In this document: one piece after another, positions 53,901-59,900 of the stretch
How positions within the stretch are numbered: position 1 is the first letter of the stretch
Layout: each line of letters opens with the position of its first letter
Source of the DNA: Liolophura sinensis
Taxonomy: Eukaryota; Mollusca; Polyplacophora; Chitonida; Chitonidae
Reading direction: 5' to 3'
Length of the DNA: 64,000 nucleotides
NCBI RefSeq assembly: GCF_032854445.1
Contig: NC_088307.1
Location: 7,640,017-7,704,016, forward strand
Translations under genes and position numbers: made by a program
The notes under the pieces: generated by a model
Seen by the model: only the letters and a program-made list of their open reading frames with translations
What the model was told of the DNA's origin: nothing
Databases searched by the model: none

Positions 53901-56900
53901 TGAGACACATGGGCTGATCAGGAATTGAGACAAATGGGCCACTTAAAAATTAAGGAATGGAGACAAATTTTCTATTAAGATTCAGGAATTGAGACATATG
54001 GGCTGTTCAGGCATTGAGACATGGGTGAGGTTCAGGAAGTGGTACAAACATGTATTGGTTGCTCAGGAATTGAGACACACGGGATATAAGGTTCTTGAAT
54101 TGGTATAAAAATGTATTGGTTTTTCAGGAATGGAGACACAGGCTATAAGAATGGCTTTGAATTGATTCCCTAAGGTTCAGGAAATGAGACGCTTGGGCTA
54201 TGAAGGTTCAGGAATCACATTTGAGCGCATTTGAGCTGTTCAGGAAATGAGACAGTATGGGCTAAGGTTCAGGAAATGAGACATGATCTTGCCTATCACC
54301 TGAAATTATGTATGCTTAAGTTCAATGGCAATCGGGGTAATTATTTTCATATACAATGGGCTGATTGTTTTCATAATTATTTTAATAATTATTACTGTTC
54401 TGGTACTTACAGTAATGGATTTTTTATTTTTAGAAATGTTGGGATGGAAGGGAGTGTTTCGGGTATCAGAATTCTACTTTTATATACACATGTGCAACTT
54501 GTACTAGCTTTAATAGACTTTTGGGCATTGTTTTTAATTTGGTCAATATTCCAGGTATAGCTTAGACCGTGATTGACATGGACTGCACTACATTGCATCA
54601 AGGCAAATAATGAAGAAAAAGCGTGTTTATGAATGTGCATTTTTACAGGCTGTACTGAATACAGTATTCAGCTCGGGTTTATACCGCCTTTGCAAATACC
54701 TTTTTGTTCCCTGAGGTGACCCTAATGTCCCAAGGGCAAGGTGTATACCTGATACGGTAACAGCCTTGGAGAGTCAGTCCAAGGATGTGTGATGAGGTGG
54801 GGGTTGTCAACATTGCATGAATGCACACTTTAAAATAGAAGTACAGTGTACAACCATTGATCAACCACCCAACTGACTAACCACAGCCCCTTCACCTCCC
54901 CACAGAGCCAGACTGGACTCATTCCACGTGGAGTAATGGCCCAGTTTTACACAGGTGATGTGATCGTGCAGTAATTGCATCTTTCAGAGAGCTAATGGCC
55001 TATTAGTGTGTTACAAAGTTTACATGTAAACATGTGAAGTAAATTATCTAAAACATTTCTCTAAAATGTCATAAAATATTACTATATTTAGTTTGGACTT
55101 GATATCTAGTTTGGACTTGAAAAAAAATGCTACTTTTTGCTGCCTCACTTGGCACTCAGCACTGAGAGGTTAGAGCAAGAAAACAAGACTGATTGGCCCG
55201 GTGTTAGTATAATGTGACTGGGTGGGGTGTCATATCTGGTGTCTCCGGCATGAAACTTCAGTGGCGGCAGCAGTTTGGCGGCATGAAATCTCCCTGTCAC
55301 AAGAAGACACATACACACACCTAATGACTCCTCGTCGCTGGGCAACTGAAAAATTGTTAAGTACTAAGTTAAACCACAAGCATTCATTCATTCTGAATAT
55401 CTAGCGTAATTTGGCTGGATAATAAATGCTAATTATTTTGTGGGACTCTCAGCTAACCAGCACCAGCATCATTGCACAAATTGATTAAGTTGAATGTTAC
55501 TGTATCATGTATATATACATTACCACATCATCACATACCCTAGGCTTACAACATGTACATGTTACCATGGTTACAGATGCAGTCAACTTGTTTTTTTCCC
55601 TATGATCGCATGCGTTGTGGACCCAGCTCTGCCTTCATTGCTAACTACATGTACATGTATATATCCTTTCCTAAAGTATTCCCTAGCCCTGTTTATTTGG
55701 CCCTATGGGCAAATTTTATTTCAGGTAGTGTCTGCGTTGTGTTACCAGACATCTGAGCAAGCAAGTGTCAGAATTGTAGGTTATTGAATGAATGCCAATT
55801 ATTAAAAGTGGACAAGCTCTATTTTTGGGTGGACTTGAAGAATCTAAATGATCTTGCGAGTTTATACTTCAGTTATGCAAAAATACAAGAAGTCCACATC
55901 AAACAGAATTCATTCAGAAAGGTAATTATTATACATTAAACATTAAACTTTGCACAATTCAACTAGGGAGCAAAATTTAGTGAACTTTAATCACCGAAAA
56001 TTTGACAAAAATGTGTTGTAAAATTTTTGAAAGGCATAAGAATATGTTCAAAGAGAAATTAAAGACAAGGTATCATTGACTGATGTCATGGTAACGTCGC
56101 GTTGTTGTTGTAAATTGTGATATGCAATATGAGGTATGCAGCTCATCGCCACAGTGTTGGAAAGAAGGCAAACATAGAAGTTACATGTACATAATAATTG
56201 TTAGTGTAGATTGCTTATATATACATACATGTATAACATTTGGCAGTAATATAATTATTCAGGTGATGGGCATCTAGACCAGAAAGTCCTTCACATTGTT
56301 TTAGCTGCACATACAGGGACGTGTGGCGTCCAACTTGTCTGCTGTCTCTTTACAGTGTAGCATATTGTTTACAGTGTAGTGCGCATCAGACTATTGAAAA
56401 AAGCAAGTTTTCTCCCACCATGCTGGCGACTGTTGTAGAAGTGAAATATTCTTGAAATGTTCTTGATATTTCTAATCGGAAGAATAAGTATATAATTAAA
56501 AAGGCAACATTGTTTTTTTCCTGTTTGTACAGGCCCATCTAACGTAGATGACCGGGCAGATGTGGATAACAGCATCGGCTGTTGTGGCTACATCCTATGG
56601 GGCCTGTCCTTATTCCTGATCGCCGTCACCTTCCCCTTCTCTCTCTGTCTTTGTATCAAGGTAAGTTCATTAGACCTTAATAATATAATTGTGAATCAAG
56701 AGGAGTTAATTCATTTTGTGTTTTGTATCAAGGGCAGTTAAGTGTGTATGTGTTTATCAAGGGGGTTGAGTACATGTAGATGTCAAGGGGAGTTATTTTA
56801 GTGTATCCAGTGTGTTGTATTAAGGGGAGTTAAGTGTGCATATCAAGGGGAGTTAAGTGTGTAACTCAAAGGGAGTTAATTACATGTATGTTTGTACATT

Positions 56901-59900
56901 AATGGAAGCTAAGTGTGCATGCATTTAAACGAGTTCACCATGTGTGTATGAGCATCAAGGGAAGTAAAAACATGTCAAGGGAAAATAATTATTTTTAAGG
57001 TAAGGTAAACTAAGTCACCAAGTACTAGATTAGTGTATCAAGGGAACTTAAGTATGGGTGCATGTATGTACATCAATAACCCAGTACCTGGCCCCCACTA
57101 AAAGAGTCTTTTTCCTATTAGGATAAAAAACATAGGTAGCTTGTAGGCAATTTTTTTGTTTATTCTGTCTAGTGAAAGGGAGAGGCAATTTAAAGAAATT
57201 AACATCAAGAGAAAACTGGGAAGAAGTTCTTGACCCGTTTGTCCCACCTCCATCCCAAAAACACAAACCCACAATCATACACAACCATTGTACATGTATG
57301 TAGATCTTTGAAATGAAATGTTCATGAAATAATGCTCCCCCGGGCTTTGCTCAGTTTCCACCCACCACAATGCTGGCCGCCGTCGTATAGTGAAATATTC
57401 TTGAGTACGGCGTAAAACACCAATGAAATTAAAAAAAATGAAATAATGCATTAAACCGCAACCAACTAAATGAATGAATATTTCACTTAAAGGTTAGCGT
57501 TTTTTTAATTGATGCATTCTGCTTGATTCCTATTAATTAATCCGCCTTTTAGGGCCACGAAAATTTTTTGTTAATGTGAACTATCATTAATTTATTATCA
57601 GGTAAACATAAGTCCTGGCATTTCATTTTAACACCTTTATGTGCCTCTGTAAGTACATTTTACATACTAAACTTTACGTGAAAGACGTGTACAGTAAATA
57701 ATTGAGGGTTGTGTGTTTGTCCTCAGGTGGTGCAAGAGTATGAGAGAGCTGTTATCTTCAGGCTGGGCCGTCTTGTCTCCGGAGGTGCAAAAGGCCCAGG
57801 TAATGTGCAACACTTTTATGCTCATTTATTTGAAGGGGACTTCGTTTGCTGAATGGTTGGTATACCAGTACAGCACAAGGACTCTCACCAATACAACTGC
57901 TGGGAGTTCAAGTCCAGCTTATCCTGGTTCCATCTTCAGTCGTAAGTGGGAAGGTCTTTCAGCCACTTGCGAATGGTTTTGGGTTTCCCCAGATTTCCCA
58001 CCAGTATAATGCTGGCCGTTGACGTATAAGTGAAAAATTCTTGAGTATGTGGTGAAACACCAATGAAATAAATAAACCATTTATTTAATTGTTTAATAAT
58101 ACCATACTGAGAGCGGGTGATGGCTGAGTGGTTAGAGGCACTTGTCTTTCAACCACAAGGGTACATGAGGTATGGGTGCAATCCCAGCATTGTGTAAGGA
58201 ATTCACACATTCTCTCACTATCACATTTCCTCACTCTCACATTTCCTCACTCTCACATTCCCTCACTCTCACATTCCCTCACTCTCACATTCCCTGACCC
58301 TACACATTTTGTCCCCATACACTATCTGGGTTAGTCAACATGTTGTCACACATGTTGTTTACTCCATTCTTTGCCTCCATACTTTTTCTGATTCACTGCA
58401 CACTTTGTCTCGGTACATAATCTGGTTTACAGCACACATTGTTTCCATACATTATATAGGTAGCTCCAAACGTTGTCTCCACACATTATCTGGTTTGTCC
58501 CACACTTTGTCTCCATACATTGTTTAGCTTTCTCCAGACTTTGTCTCCATACATTATCTGTTTTACTCTAGTTTGTCTCCATACATTATCTGTTTTACGT
58601 CACACTTTGTCTCCATACATTTTCTGGTTTACTGCACACTTTGTCTTCATTGATTATCTAGGTTGCTGCACACTTTGCCTGCGTACATTGGCTGGGTTAC
58701 TCAAGATTTTGTCTTCATATATTATGTCTCCATACATTATCTGGTTTATGCCACACTTTGTTTCCAGACATTGGCTGGGTTATGCAACACTTCGTCTCAG
58801 TATGTTATCTGGTTTACATCACACTTTGTTTCCATATGTTATCTGATGGAACATCTGTATTTAGGTGGTAAAGATAAACAGATGTATTGTAAAAGAGCAT
58901 CACACATTAATCACCCTTGAAATATACCAATGAATTTTTATCACTTTATTTATGTTTTTTGCTCTGATTTGTTTCAGGACTGTTCTTTATCATCCCATGC
59001 ATTGATTCCTACACCAAGGTTGACCTGAGGACAGTGTCCTTCGATGTCCCCCCACAAGAGGTAAATCTGTGCTACAGATGGGACTCCAGGTGGTCATAAG
59101 TTTCACCCAGGCTCTGCTCGGTTTCCTCCCACCATAATGTTGGCCGTCGCAGTAATTCTACCCTAATTCATCAACGTTTTCAGCCTCCGCTGTGAACAGT
59201 ATTTTGAAACATTCTGAGAGAGCTATGGGGTGTATAGAAATAATTTGCACAGTGTTATGAACTTTACATCATTAGTGACATAAACAAATCTTTAGAGATG
59301 TGGGTCTGGTCCCATTATGGCTCACACAAAGACTTCATTGCTTCCTTTTGCCAAGGGAGCTAATAGTGGCAAGAAGTGGTTGATGATGTTCTTTTGTGTG
59401 ACCTTACATGAAATTCTTTAGTGACCACTTGCCTTCCAATAATATGACATATTTAGGAAAGGTTATTCAAAAGCTGCAAAACAGTAATTCTGTAATTACA
59501 AAACTCTTGCTTTAAGTAAATAAATAGAAGCATGCTTAAATTAGCCTCCCCCCCCCAACCTCTCATGAACTGATTCTGGGGCCTTGGTGACCATTCAAGG
59601 ATGCTCTTGTGGACAATTGCACAGTCTAATATTCATTGAATATCAGTTGTCTCTCACCAGTATGGCGTTCTCATGTGCTTGGATGTCACATGTTAGAAAG
59701 TTTGTCAGTAACTTGCCAAAGGTCAGTGGTTTATGCAGGGTTTTGCAGTTTCCTCCACCCCTAAATCTGATTGCCATTCCAAAATTCTTGAGTAAAACAA
59801 CAAAAAGTGTATATCAGTAGTATACAGAATGCTTGTACTAGTGGATCACCAAGTGAGCGTGACTTTCTGTGATTGACAGGTGCTGACAAAGGACTCGGTC

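Larger units (their letters stand above)
33494..56532 (+). other. Intron 1 of the stomatin-like gene (23 kb)
   Basis: Bounded by a GTAAGT donor and a TTTGTACAG acceptor. It holds a foldback element (34.4 kb), several MITE-like copies, SINEs, and tandem arrays at 39.0, 44.3, 46.8 and 53.0-54.3 kb. No other exon is recognised on either strand. Alternative first exons could hide here but none is supported. Confidence 0.75.
56661..57726 (+). other. Intron 2 with imperfect short repeats and a SINE fragment
   Basis: The first part (56690-57055) is made of imperfect units around ATCAAGGGGAGTTAAGTGTG. A SINE 3' part follows at 57332-57440, then a dispersed repeat copy (57500-57690). Confidence 0.7.
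57800..58977 (+). other. Intron 3 with SINE and two minisatellites
   Basis: Holds a SINE (57845-58076), a tRNA-like sequence (58108-58190), a 16-bp repeat (58226-58300) and a 34-bp array (58313-58850), leaving almost no unique sequence. Confidence 0.7.

Noticed and set aside
58108-58190. Functional tRNA gene
   Set aside because: A and B box-like words are present, but cloverleaf stems and a terminator T run are not convincing; a SINE head is more likely.
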